From Pseudomonadota bacterium (lineage in GTDB: Bacteria; Desulfobacterota; Desulfobacteria; Desulfobacterales; Desulfobacteraceae): a DNA stretch of 10,475 bases. A model generated the notes under the pieces. That model was given only the letters and a program-made list of their open reading frames with translations. It was not told the DNA's origin and ran no database searches. Positions 1-6,352 of this stretch are shown here, piece after piece. The stretch spans positions 1 to 10,475 of the forward strand of contig JAHIVS010000278.1 of the NCBI GenBank assembly GCA_018816605.1. Direction: 5' to 3'. The position numbers and the translations under genes are program-made. Positions within the stretch are counted from its first letter, which is position 1; each line of letters starts with the position of its first letter.

Positions 1-2062
1 CATGGGCTTCATCATCGGCAGCGGGATTGATATCCAGGGGGTTGGACAGGGTCACAAAGGCAGAAAGCCCTTTTTCCTCAAGGATTTTGGCAATGGCATC
101 CCGGGTCCCGGGTTCAAACCGGGCCAGTTCCATGGAGAAATCATCGGACTGGATGGAATCGGCCATGCCCACCGCCTCAAACCCGGCACCGCTGACGGCA
201 GCCAGCCGGTTGCCCCGGATGGGTTTTAAACTCAGGGTCCCGGACAGCAGCATGAGCTCCTGGAACTCAGAAAAATTTCTGGCCACAATGGCACCGGCCT
301 GGGATACGCAGCTTTCACACACCATATAATCCCCGGCCAAAGACGCGGTATGACTGCTGGTGGCCGCTTTTCCTTCCAGGGTCCGGCCGGCCTTGTAAAA
401 AACCACTTCTTTTCCGGAGAGGACCGCCTGTTTGACGGCCTGGCAAAATTCCAGCCCATCCAGGTCATTGAACCCTTCGGCATAGACGGCAATCACATCC
501 ACCTGGTCGGAATTTTTAAAATAGTGAACCATATCTCCCAGGGTCAGATCGGTCTGGTTGCCCATGGAGATCATATAGGCCGGCCGCAATTCCGGACACT
601 GGTGACTTCTGTGAAGCATGAATGCCCCGCTCTGACTGATAAGGGCTGCCCGGTTGACTTTCTGGGAGCGCACCTTGGGCAGTTTTTCTTCCGGGATAAA
701 CCAGGTGTCATATTGACCCGGTTTGGAAATCACCCCCATACAATTGGCCCCGAGAAATACCGGACCGCCCCCGGTGGAAGAATGATCCAGGTGTGCCGCG
801 TTTATCCGGGCCATGACCTGGTCGGCCCTCTCTTTGCTGTCTTCGGTTTCTCCCATGCCACCCGGAATGAGCATGACGCTGTTGGCCGCGTCCAGACGAA
901 TCACCTCCTCCACCAGATCCGGAACCTGGGCCGCCCCCACGGCCACGATAAACAGATCCAGTTTTTCCGTCACCGCACCGAGACCTGGCAGACAATTGAC
1001 CCCGGCGATCTTGTCAACCCCCTCTTTAAACACAACAATTTTTTCCTTGGGAAAGCCTTCGGCCAGGATATTATCCAGAATGATCCGTCCAAAATTTTTC
1101 CGTGTGAAGGAAACCCCGACAATCCCGATGTGTTTAGGGTGAAGCAATCTGTCGATTTTGGCCACAGGCCGTTTTGCGGCGGGTTTCACCGCCTGGCTGA
1201 ACCGACACAACCCATCCAGGGGAACCATGAGGTAATTGGTAAAGGCAAAGGGATTGATTTCCAGTTCTTCAATGACAAAAGGAGCATCCAGATTATTCTG
1301 GGAATAAAAATTACCAATGCGCACAAAGGACTCAAAGCATTCAATCAGCTGTTCATCGGTGACAATACGGCGTTGCCCCCGGGTCAGCCCCGCAAGTTTC
1401 CGGTAGGAGATGGTTTGTTTAAACAGCTGGAAAAAAGACTGGCCGTCATTCATGGCCGTGGAGGCGGCCACAATGGCCTGGCCTTTCCTGAAACGACGGG
1501 CGTAAAGTTCGGTATCGGTCCCCCCCAGTCCGGCACTGAGGATACTGCCAAATTCCCTTGTGTGACGCAACCCCACAATCAGCTCATTTCCAAATGTATC
1601 CGAATCCGGGGGCATGAACTGAACCTGGAGAACCCCCTGGATATCCCTGCCCACGGCAGCGGTCAGGGCATCCCCGGTCAACCCCTTATAATGGGCAGGG
1701 GCTCCGTCGGGATTCTGCCCTATCCAGGCCGCATAGTTTTCCGGCACTTCATAAAGCATTCGCCGGACAGCAGACCGGATCTGGTTGGCCTCCTTTGTGA
1801 CAATGCGCACCCCGCCCACCTCGGTCTTGTGAATGATGGTGGGGGAAACTATTTTTAATACCGCCTTCTCCCCTGGCAGTCCCATCAATTCTTCATCGGA
1901 AGAGCGTGCCCCCTTTGGAATAAATCGGCTTTTGGGCGGTGTTTCCGCACCAGACCGGGCCAGCAGCGAATAGACTTCATATTCGTATAAAAAATTTCGC
2001 CCTTCCGTATGTGCCCTGGCAAAGGTATCGGTAATACTATCAAACTCTATGGGCAGATCCAT
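1..2062 (-). CDS. ADP-forming acyl-CoA synthetase (acetate--CoA ligase family), 3' end beyond the window
   Basis: Nucleoside-diphosphate-forming acyl-CoA synthetases interconvert acyl-CoA + ADP + Pi with acid + CoA + ATP, giving cytosolic substrate-level phosphorylation. The frame is open for 687 codons and leaves the window near the start of the last domain (NPLDINPA), so perhaps 100-150 residues are missing. Residues ~1-300 are the ATP-grasp (beta) half: LKIVSPTIIHKTEVGGV near 70-85 (His78-Lys79), EFGSILSAGLGG, and EELEINPF. From ~304 comes the alpha half: CoA-binding Rossmann motif IGIVGVS, GANCMGV, LISQSG, the family glutamate in YAEGF (Glu529), and the presumed phosphorylated His571 in SSHTASLAG, with Ala where Gly is usual. 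The beta-before-alpha order is the reverse of many fused homologues. Start: ATG at 2062 follows GGAGG by 5 bases. An in-frame ATG at 2086 lacks a Shine-Dalgarno site. Acyl specificity cannot be read from the sequence. Confidence 0.9.
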   Translation of the reverse strand, partial: MDLPIEFDSITDTFARAHTEGRNFLYEYEVYSLLARSGAETPPKSRFIPKGARSSDEELMGLPGEKAVLKIVSPTIIHKTEVGGVRIVTKEANQIRSAVRRMLYEVPENYAAWIGQNPDGAPAHYKGLTGDALTAAVGRDIQGVLQVQFMPPDSDTFGNELIVGLRHTREFGSILSAGLGGTDTELYARRFRKGQAIVAASTAMNDGQSFFQLFKQTISYRKLAGLTRGQRRIVTDEQLIECFESFVRIGNFYSQNNLDAPFVIEELEINPFAFTNYLMVPLDGLCRFSQAVKPAAKRPVAKIDRLLHPKHIGIVGVSFTRKNFGRIILDNILAEGFPKEKIVVFKEGVDKIAGVNCLPGLGAVTEKLDLFIVAVGAAQVPDLVEEVIRLDAANSVMLIPGGMGETEDSKERADQVMARINAAHLDHSSTGGGPVFLGANCMGVISKPGQYDTWFIPEEKLPKVRSQKVNRAALISQSGAFMLHRSHQCPELRPAYMISMGNQTDLTLGDMVHYFKNSDQVDVIAVYAEGFNDLDGLEFCQAVKQAVLSGKEVVFYKAGRTLEGKAATSSHTASLAGDYMVCESCVSQAGAIVARNFSEFQELMLLSGTLSLKPIRGNRLAAVSGAGFEAVGMADSIQSDDFSMELARFEPGTRDAIAKILEEKGLSAFVTLSNPLDINPAADDEAH

Positions 2063-2096
2063 GGGTTCCTCCGTTCTATTTGGCATTGAATGATGT

Positions 2097-2124
2097 ACCA
2101 TATGATTTATCAGTTGTATGACAA
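2097..2124 (-). promoter_or_regulatory. Possible sigma70-type promoter for the acyl-CoA synthetase gene
   Basis: Read on the minus strand, TTGTCA (2124-2119) and TATGGT (2102-2097) are separated by 16 bases, matching the -35 consensus at 5 of 6 and the -10 at 4 of 6. The site lies about 35 bases upstream of the ATG at 2062. It could let the gene be expressed separately from the transporter. In AT-rich spacer DNA such matches arise easily, so this is tentative. Confidence 0.3.
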
Positions 2125-2126
2125 TA

Positions 2127-2141
2127 AATAAACCATTTATT
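2127..2141. repeat. Short perfect inverted repeat upstream of the acyl-CoA synthetase
   Basis: AATAAA (2127-2132) and TTTATT (2136-2141) are perfect inverted arms around the three bases CCA. The site sits just upstream of the possible -35 box at 2119-2124, where a dimeric regulator could bind. It is AT-only in the arms and short, so chance is a real alternative. Confidence 0.3.
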
Positions 2142-2206
2142 ACATCAGATTAATACCCACCATAAAAACGGTGTGATTCGTCCCAAAAGCGTCAGACCTT
2201 ACGGTA

Positions 2207-2914
2207 TTAATGATAGGCAGACTCCTGGTTATTCTCTGGAACCCGGGATACCAGTCTTTTTTCAATAAAGGATAAGCTGCCGATAAATATGCTGGACAAT
2301 AGGATATAGATACATCCGGCAATAAAAAACATCTCAACGGGCATAAAGGTTTCAGCAATAAGGTTTCGGGTAATCCCTGTAATTTCCAGCAACGCAACCG
2401 TACTGGCAAGGGAGGTTCCCTTCATCATCAGCACCAGTTCATTGCTGTAGCCGGGAATGGCTATGGTACTTGCCTGGGGAGTAATGATGCGCTTATAAAT
2501 TTGAAATCGCGACATGCCGACGGAAATTGCCGCCTCGATCTGTCCTTTTTGAACGGACAGAATGGCGCCGCGTATTATTTCACCGGCATAGGCCGCGGTA
2601 TTAAGGGTAAATGCCAGGACTGAACACCAGTATGAATCAGCCAAAAATATCCAGAAAACACTGTTCCGGATGGCTTCAAACTGTGAAAATCCATAGTAAA
2701 TGATGAACAGCTGAACCAGCAGGGGAGTTCCCCTGAAAAAATAGATATATCCAAATGCCGGAATGCTGAGCAGCTTGGATTTTGAATTTCGCATCAGCGC
2801 AAGGGGGATCGCAAGAACCAGCCCGGCAATCATGGTGACAAAGACCAATTTCAGGGTAACAAATGTTCCGCCGATGAGCAGGGGAAGACATTCTTTCATC
2901 AATTCCATATCCAT
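2207..2914 (-). CDS. Polar amino-acid ABC transporter permease (HisM/ArtM type)
   Basis: This is an inner-membrane permease of the polar amino-acid uptake (HisJQMP/ArtJQMP) family, pairing with the upstream permease to form the translocation pore. The 235-residue length is normal for HisM. Hydrophobic segments are visible at about 11-40, 47-78, 95-112, 150-180 and 190-222. The family motif RGTPLLVQLF is at 61-70. The EAA loop that docks on the ATPase is at 127-146 (EAA, then G at 133, ending ITP). The ATG shares its A with the last base of the preceding TGA stop (TGATG), and no strong Shine-Dalgarno precedes it, so translation is probably coupled to the upstream permease. The TAA stop is followed by 144 bases before the next gene. 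Confidence 0.93.
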   Translation of the reverse strand: MDMELMKECLPLLIGGTFVTLKLVFVTMIAGLVLAIPLALMRNSKSKLLSIPAFGYIYFFRGTPLLVQLFIIYYGFSQFEAIRNSVFWIFLADSYWCSVLAFTLNTAAYAGEIIRGAILSVQKGQIEAAISVGMSRFQIYKRIITPQASTIAIPGYSNELVLMMKGTSLASTVALLEITGITRNLIAETFMPVEMFFIAGCIYILLSSIFIGSLSFIEKRLVSRVPENNQESAYH

Positions 2915-3606
2915 CAGGACACCATTCCCACGCCGCGGTTGGCACGCTTCTCCATGAGATGAAGAAGCACGGTCGTTATTGTCGTTATTCCAAGATAAAT
3001 AAGGGCTGCTGCAATATAAAAGGTAAATGGTTTTCTTGTATTGGCCACTGCTGCCGCTGCATTTCTCATCAATTCATTCATGCCGATGACCGAAACAAGG
3101 GCCGTATCCTTTTGCAGGATCATAAACAGGTTCCCAAGGCCGGGCAGGGCATAGCGCCAGATTTGGGGAAAGAGTATCCGGACAAAAACCTTAACCCGGC
3201 CCATGCCGATGGCCCGGGCCGCCTCAAGTTCCCCCTGGGCCACAGCCAGAATGGAAACCCTGAATACGTCCGTGGCATAGGCCCCATACACAAGCCCCAG
3301 GGTAAAGACCGCGGCAACCATGGGATTTATTTCAACATAGAGATCAAATCCCATGAGGGCGGCAACCAGGGTTATGATGGTACTCCCCCCGAAATAGACA
3401 AAGAGAACAAGGATCAATTCCGGTATTCCCCTGATGAGAAGCGTCCATGAATCCGTCAGCCAGCTGAGTATTCTGATCCCGGAAAGTTTGGCCCCGGCTC
3501 CGGCAATGCCGGAAACAAGCCCCACAATCAAAGACAATATCATTATTTTTATGGTGCCTGCCGTGCCTGCAAGGAGAGCACCGCCGTAACCGTACAAGTC
3601 AAACAC
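2914..3606 (-). CDS. Polar amino-acid ABC transporter permease (HisQ/ArtQ type)
   Basis: This is the second inner-membrane permease of the importer. The 230 residues begin FDLYGYGGALLAG, like HisQ N-termini, followed by membrane segments at roughly 12-40, 47-75, 95-120 and 150-215. RGIPELILVLF (59-69) is the HisQ counterpart of the RGTP motif. The EAA loop is at 128-147 (EAARAIGMG...RILFP). The start codon is GTG at 3606, preceded by GGAGG with a 7-8 base spacer, and no better in-frame start exists. The stop overlaps the next ATG by one base. It follows the binding-protein gene after 116 bases that carry a stem-loop and a long C tract in the transcript, which may lower permease expression relative to the binding protein. 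Confidence 0.93.
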   Translation of the reverse strand: MFDLYGYGGALLAGTAGTIKIMILSLIVGLVSGIAGAGAKLSGIRILSWLTDSWTLLIRGIPELILVLFVYFGGSTIITLVAALMGFDLYVEINPMVAAVFTLGLVYGAYATDVFRVSILAVAQGELEAARAIGMGRVKVFVRILFPQIWRYALPGLGNLFMILQKDTALVSVIGMNELMRNAAAAVANTRKPFTFYIAAALIYLGITTITTVLLHLMEKRANRGVGMVS

Positions 3607-3648
3607 AGAGTAACCTCCGATTTACTTCATGGAAATTCAAGCAGATTC

Positions 3649-3699
3649 AGATAACCGGAAAATGGGGGGGGGGCGCTAATTAAAAAATTCCGGTTATCT
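3649..3699 (-). promoter_or_regulatory. Intercistronic stem-loop between binding-protein and permease genes
   Basis: A perfect 12-base inverted repeat has arms at 3649-3660 (AGATAACCGGAA) and 3688-3699, with a 27-base loop. The loop contains a run of ten G on the plus strand (3664-3673), which is C10 in the transcript, next to an A/T run. No U tract follows the stem in the transcript, so it is not a standard intrinsic terminator. By analogy with the hairpins after malE and hisJ it may stabilise the upstream binding-protein message and limit read-through into the permeases; that role is inferred. Confidence 0.6.
3664..3673. repeat. Homopolymer tract, ten G on the plus strand
   Basis: Ten consecutive G residues lie in the loop of the stem-loop between the binding-protein gene and the first permease gene. 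Such tracts are prone to slipped-strand length change. It is intergenic, so changes would not shift a reading frame but could alter loop size or spacing. Its length should also be treated as a possible sequencing or assembly uncertainty. Confidence 0.85.
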
Positions 3700-3722
3700 A
3701 AAATATTCCTGTCATTTAAACG

Positions 3723-4472
3723 CTATTTAAACCATCGGGCATAAATCTTGTCATAGGTTCCGTTTTCTTTAATGGTGGCAAGGGCTTTATTAAAATCCGC
3801 CAGAAGTTGTTTGTCTTCTTTTCTCAAGGCAATACCGACCCCGTCTCCGATGTATTTACTATCTGTGACAGGCGCCCCTATCAGTTGAATGTTTTTACCA
3901 TCTTCACTGGCAAGGGTTTGATTCACAAAAATATCAGAGGCAAGGACTAGATCAAGTCTTCCCGAGGTTAAGTCAAGCACCTGACCCGCAGGGGAATCAT
4001 AGTATTTAATTTCAACGGACTTCCCATAGACTCCCATTATGTAGTTGGCAAAGGTGGTGGCTCGCTGGACGCCTATTTTTTTCCCCTTTAATCCTGCAGG
4101 GGAAAAATCAAAGGTATCCCCTTTCTTGCACATAAAAAGTCCTGTTTCATCATAATAGGAAGCGGAAAAGTTAACGACTCGTTGCCTTTTTTCCGTGATG
4201 GACATGTCTGAAATGATGGCATCAAATTTTTTAGAAAGCAGTCCCGGGATCATACCGTCCCAATCCTGAATGACATCTACTTTTTCAGCGCCCATAACAT
4301 CGCAGAGGGCAGCCGCAATATCAACATCAAATCCCTTGATATTTCCTTGTCCGTCAACAAAATTAAAGGGCGGAGTTGCTGTTTCATTGGCAATTTTGAT
4401 GATGTTTTTTGCAAATGCAGCACCGGTTGACAAGAGCAGTACCAAAAGTAAATAAACAACTATCTTTTTCAT
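3723..4472 (-). CDS. Periplasmic amino-acid-binding protein of the ABC importer (HisJ/ArgT-like)
   Basis: This solute-binding protein (SBP_bac_3 family) captures the ligand in the periplasm and delivers it to the permeases. Its 249 residues begin with a signal peptide (MKK, hydrophobic core 4-17, likely cleavage AFA|K after 21) without a lipobox cysteine. GFDVDIAAALC near 47-57, WDGMIPGLL, ISDMSITEKRQ (88-97), and GDGVGIALRKED with NGTYDKIYARWF at the C-terminus are strongly HisJ/LAO-like. By eye alignment to LAO/HisJ, the ligand alpha-carboxylate Arg is Arg96, Thr140 matches Thr121, Asp180 matches Asp161, Trp71 replaces an aromatic, and Glu30 stands where Asp11 contacts the side-chain amine. 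A polar, possibly cationic amino compound is therefore likely. Tyr14 of LAO is Thr33 here. AGGAG lies 6 bases before the ATG at 4472, so that start is preferred to the ATG at 4478. Confidence 0.93.
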   Translation of the reverse strand: MKKIVVYLLLVLLLSTGAAFAKNIIKIANETATPPFNFVDGQGNIKGFDVDIAAALCDVMGAEKVDVIQDWDGMIPGLLSKKFDAIISDMSITEKRQRVVNFSASYYDETGLFMCKKGDTFDFSPAGLKGKKIGVQRATTFANYIMGVYGKSVEIKYYDSPAGQVLDLTSGRLDLVLASDIFVNQTLASEDGKNIQLIGAPVTDSKYIGDGVGIALRKEDKQLLADFNKALATIKENGTYDKIYARWFK

Positions 4473-4487
4473 AATCATCTCCTTTTT

Positions 4488-4522
4488 GAAACAAAAACAC
4501 CTGCCAAAGTTATTTTCGGCAG
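4488..4522 (-). terminator. Terminator-like or attenuator hairpin between ATPase and binding-protein genes
   Basis: In the transcript, CTGCCGAA and TTTGGCAG (region 4522-4501) can form an 8-bp stem with one G-U pair around a 6-base loop, followed at once by GTGTTTTTGTTTC. This resembles a weak intrinsic terminator 16-20 bases before the binding-protein Shine-Dalgarno. Because the ATPase gene comes first, a leaky signal here would act as an attenuator or a 5' stabilising hairpin for the binding-protein message. Confidence 0.5.
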
Positions 4523-4543
4523 CCTCTTTTGCTTCTCATTAAT

Positions 4544-5326
4544 TTATGAATTAAATACCACGGGATTATGGGCTAAAAACTGACGGAACCGATCTGTTTT
4601 GGGGTTCAAGAACACCTGTTCAGGGGAACCGTCTTCTGTGATTTCACCGCTGTCCAGGAAGACAATACGGGAAGATGCCTCCTTGGCAAATTCCATTTCA
4701 TGGGTGACGACAATCATTGTCCGGCCTTCGGCTGCCAGGGTTCTCATGACAGACAGAACCTCCTGAACAAGCTCTGGATCAAGGGCCGATGTCGGCTCGT
4801 CAAAAAGCAGCATGGAAGGATCCATGGCAAGGGCCCTGGCAATGGCAACCCGCTGCTGCTGGCCGCCGGAAAGCTGGCTGGGGTAACAGGCAATTTTTTC
4901 TGCCACCCCGACTTTTTCCAAATACTTTAGTGCCGTTTTCCGGGCTTGCGCTTTGGACAGCTTTAACACCTGAACCGGTCCTTCCATGACATTTTCAAGA
5001 ATGGTCATATGGGTCCAGAGGTTGAAACTTTGAAACACCATTCCAAGGGTTCCCCGGATCCGGTTAATCTGTCGTTTGTCAGCCGCTTTCCTGGCATTCC
5101 CGGAACCTTTCATCAAAATCAGTTCGCCATTGATATACACATCCCCTTTTTGCGGGGTTTCAAGCAGATTGATGCTTCTTAAAAGCGTGCTTTTCCCAGA
5201 CCCGCTGCTCCCCAGAAGGGACACAACGGATCCTTTTTCAACTGAAATATTGATACCTTTCAATACCTGAAGGGCACCAAAATCCTTGTGAAGATCTTTA
5301 ATTGAAATTGCATAGGTGGAATTCAT
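4544..5326 (-). CDS. Polar amino-acid ABC transporter ATP-binding protein (HisP/ArtP type)
   Basis: This cytoplasmic ATPase drives uptake through the HisQ/HisM-like pair. Its 260 residues (HisP is about 257) show the complete ABC set: Walker [10 protein letters not shown] at 39-47, Q-loop Gln99 in FQSFNLW, signature LSGGQQQR at 152-159, Walker B LLFDEP at 173-178, D-loop SALD, and H-loop His209 in VTHEMEF. Segments such as [20 protein letters not shown] and [12 protein letters not shown] are especially close to HisP. An in-frame ATG at 5347 adds seven residues but has no Shine-Dalgarno. The ATG at 5326 has AAAGGA 5 bases upstream and gives the usual N-terminus, so it is chosen. It is the first gene of the importer, 92 bases after the SDR stop. 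Confidence 0.94.
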   Translation of the reverse strand: MNSTYAISIKDLHKDFGALQVLKGINISVEKGSVVSLLGSSGSGKSTLLRSINLLETPQKGDVYINGELILMKGSGNARKAADKRQINRIRGTLGMVFQSFNLWTHMTILENVMEGPVQVLKLSKAQARKTALKYLEKVGVAEKIACYPSQLSGGQQQRVAIARALAMDPSMLLFDEPTSALDPELVQEVLSVMRTLAAEGRTMIVVTHEMEFAKEASSRIVFLDSGEITEDGSPEQVFLNPKTDRFRQFLAHNPVVFNS

Positions 5327-5378
5327 ATCAATCCTTTTGTTGGGCATATCATGGCAAATATTGAACTAGCGCGCGGGC

Positions 5379-5411
5379 TTTTAGCATTCAGGCATTAGCG
5401 ATTAGCTAAAA
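5379..5411. repeat. Weak inverted repeat in the SDR-ATPase spacer
   Basis: TTTTAGC (5379-5385) and GCTAAAA (5405-5411) form 7-base inverted arms around 19 bases that themselves contain ATTAGC and GATTAGC. It lies in the 92-base gap between the SDR stop and the ATPase start. It could be a small transcript hairpin or an operator; it has no clear terminator U tract and may be chance. Confidence 0.25.
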
Positions 5412-5418
5412 ACAAAGG

Positions 5419-6204
5419 TCAGGCAAGTCCCCCGCCATCCACCGTTAAATTTGCTCCGGTAACCCATTGGGACATGGGACTTGCAAAGAACAAGACTGCC
5501 TTTGCAACATCAAGGGGAGTTCCCACCCTGGCAAGGGGTCGGGCAGCCGCCTCTTCCATGAAACTTTTATCATCCTGCCCCAGTTGTTTTGCCTCGTCAT
5601 GGAGAAGGGGGGTATCAATATCTCCGGGACTCATGGAGTTTACGCGGATTCCCTGGGCACCATGATCAATGGCCATGGCCCGGGTCATATTGACAAGGCC
5701 ACCCTTGGCTGCACAATAGGCGGCTGCTTTGTTTCCGCCTTTGAGTCCCCAGCCGGAACCGGTGTTGATAATACTTCCCCCTCCGTTTTTCGCCATCACC
5801 GGAATCGTGTATTTTGACAGCAGATAAGCGCCTTTCAGGGTTACATCCACCACAAGGTCCCATTCATTTTCTTCAAGATCCACCACGGTTTTTCTCCGGA
5901 TGACGCCGGCGTTATTGAAAAGAATATCAATTCTGCCATGGGTTTTGGCAATGGATTCAATGGCCGACCGGCAGTCCGCATCTGAGGTTACATTGCATTT
6001 AATAAAGGCCGCTTTCCCGCCCAAAGTTGAGATGGTACGAACCGCTTGCTTCCCTTTTTCTTCGTCTATATCCAGGATAACCGACACCGCCCCTTTTAAT
6101 GCAAGCAGTTCGGCTGTTCCATACCCTATTCCCGATGAACCACCCGAAATAACGGCGATTTTATCACTTAAGTCGAGAAGGGGATCTATCGTTGTATTGC
6201 ACAT
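5419..6204 (-). CDS. Short-chain dehydrogenase/reductase (classical SDR, probably NAD-dependent)
   Basis: Classical SDRs carry out NAD(P)-linked oxidation or reduction of hydroxyl/carbonyl groups in the cytosol. The 261-residue protein has a Rossmann fold: nucleotide motif SGGSSGIG at 20-27, an acidic end of beta-2 (LDID, Asp45) favouring NAD over NADP, CNV/NNAG at 97-100, catalytic Ser150, Tyr163 and Lys167 (YCAAK), SPGDIDTPL, and C-terminal VTGANLTVDGG. The fourth tetrad residue, normally Asn in the VNLxG segment, is Thr122 (DVTLKG). Start: the ATG at 6204 has CAGGAG about 8 bases upstream and gives a normal N-terminus; the frame stays open back to an ATG at 6312, but that extension is not SDR-like. 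The substrate is unknown. It sits between the kinase homologue and the importer, so it may act on the imported compound or its product. Confidence 0.9.
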   Translation of the reverse strand: MCNTTIDPLLDLSDKIAVISGGSSGIGYGTAELLALKGAVSVILDIDEEKGKQAVRTISTLGGKAAFIKCNVTSDADCRSAIESIAKTHGRIDILFNNAGVIRRKTVVDLEENEWDLVVDVTLKGAYLLSKYTIPVMAKNGGGSIINTGSGWGLKGGNKAAAYCAAKGGLVNMTRAMAIDHGAQGIRVNSMSPGDIDTPLLHDEAKQLGQDDKSFMEEAAARPLARVGTPLDVAKAVLFFASPMSQWVTGANLTVDGGGLA

Positions 6205-6301
6205 ATTACACGCTCCTGTTGTAAGCTTTCCGCACCCATGCTGGAATCCGGAAGGTTTTATATTAAAAAAAATCAAAAATTTCATAAGCCCTGCTGCAAA
6301 A

Positions 6302-6327
6302 CCCTGTTTCAATACCTTGTTTCAATA
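6302..6327. repeat. Two tandem 13-base repeats upstream of the SDR
   Basis: CCCTGTTTCAATA (6302-6314) and CCTTGTTTCAATA (6315-6327) are adjacent direct copies that differ at one base. They lie about 100-125 bases upstream of the SDR start, just after the kinase stop. On the transcribed strand each reads TATTGAAACA(A/G)GG. They could be paired binding sites for a regulator of the SDR-transporter genes; no function is demonstrated by the sequence. Confidence 0.5.
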
Positions 6328-6352
6328 TTCTGGCAAGGAAATAACATAGGTT

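Noticed and set aside
350..1858. 502-codon open frame on the plus strand
   Set aside because: It lies exactly codon-against-codon on the acyl-CoA synthetase gene, whose protein shows clear family motifs. The host gene rarely uses TTA, CTA or TCA codons, which leaves the opposite frame free of stops. The plus-strand protein resembles nothing and has no ribosome site.
2166..2195. Possible terminator after the HisM-like permease
   Set aside because: The only pairing seen (CACC with GGTG around a T-rich loop) is four base pairs long and has no U tract after it, so it is too weak to call.
4473..4478. Two-residue longer start of the binding protein
   Set aside because: The Shine-Dalgarno AAGGAG directly abuts this ATG, leaving no spacer, while it is 6 bases from the ATG at 4472, which also begins a normal MKK signal peptide.
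6205..6312. 36-residue N-terminal extension of the SDR from an ATG at 6312
   Set aside because: No Shine-Dalgarno precedes 6312, the extra residues are not SDR-like, and a good site (CAGGAG) precedes the ATG at 6204.
6205..6352. Sigma54 or clear sigma70 promoter before the SDR
   Set aside because: Pieces such as TTGAAA and TTTTGC occur, but no pair of elements has acceptable spacing and match, so no promoter is annotated.
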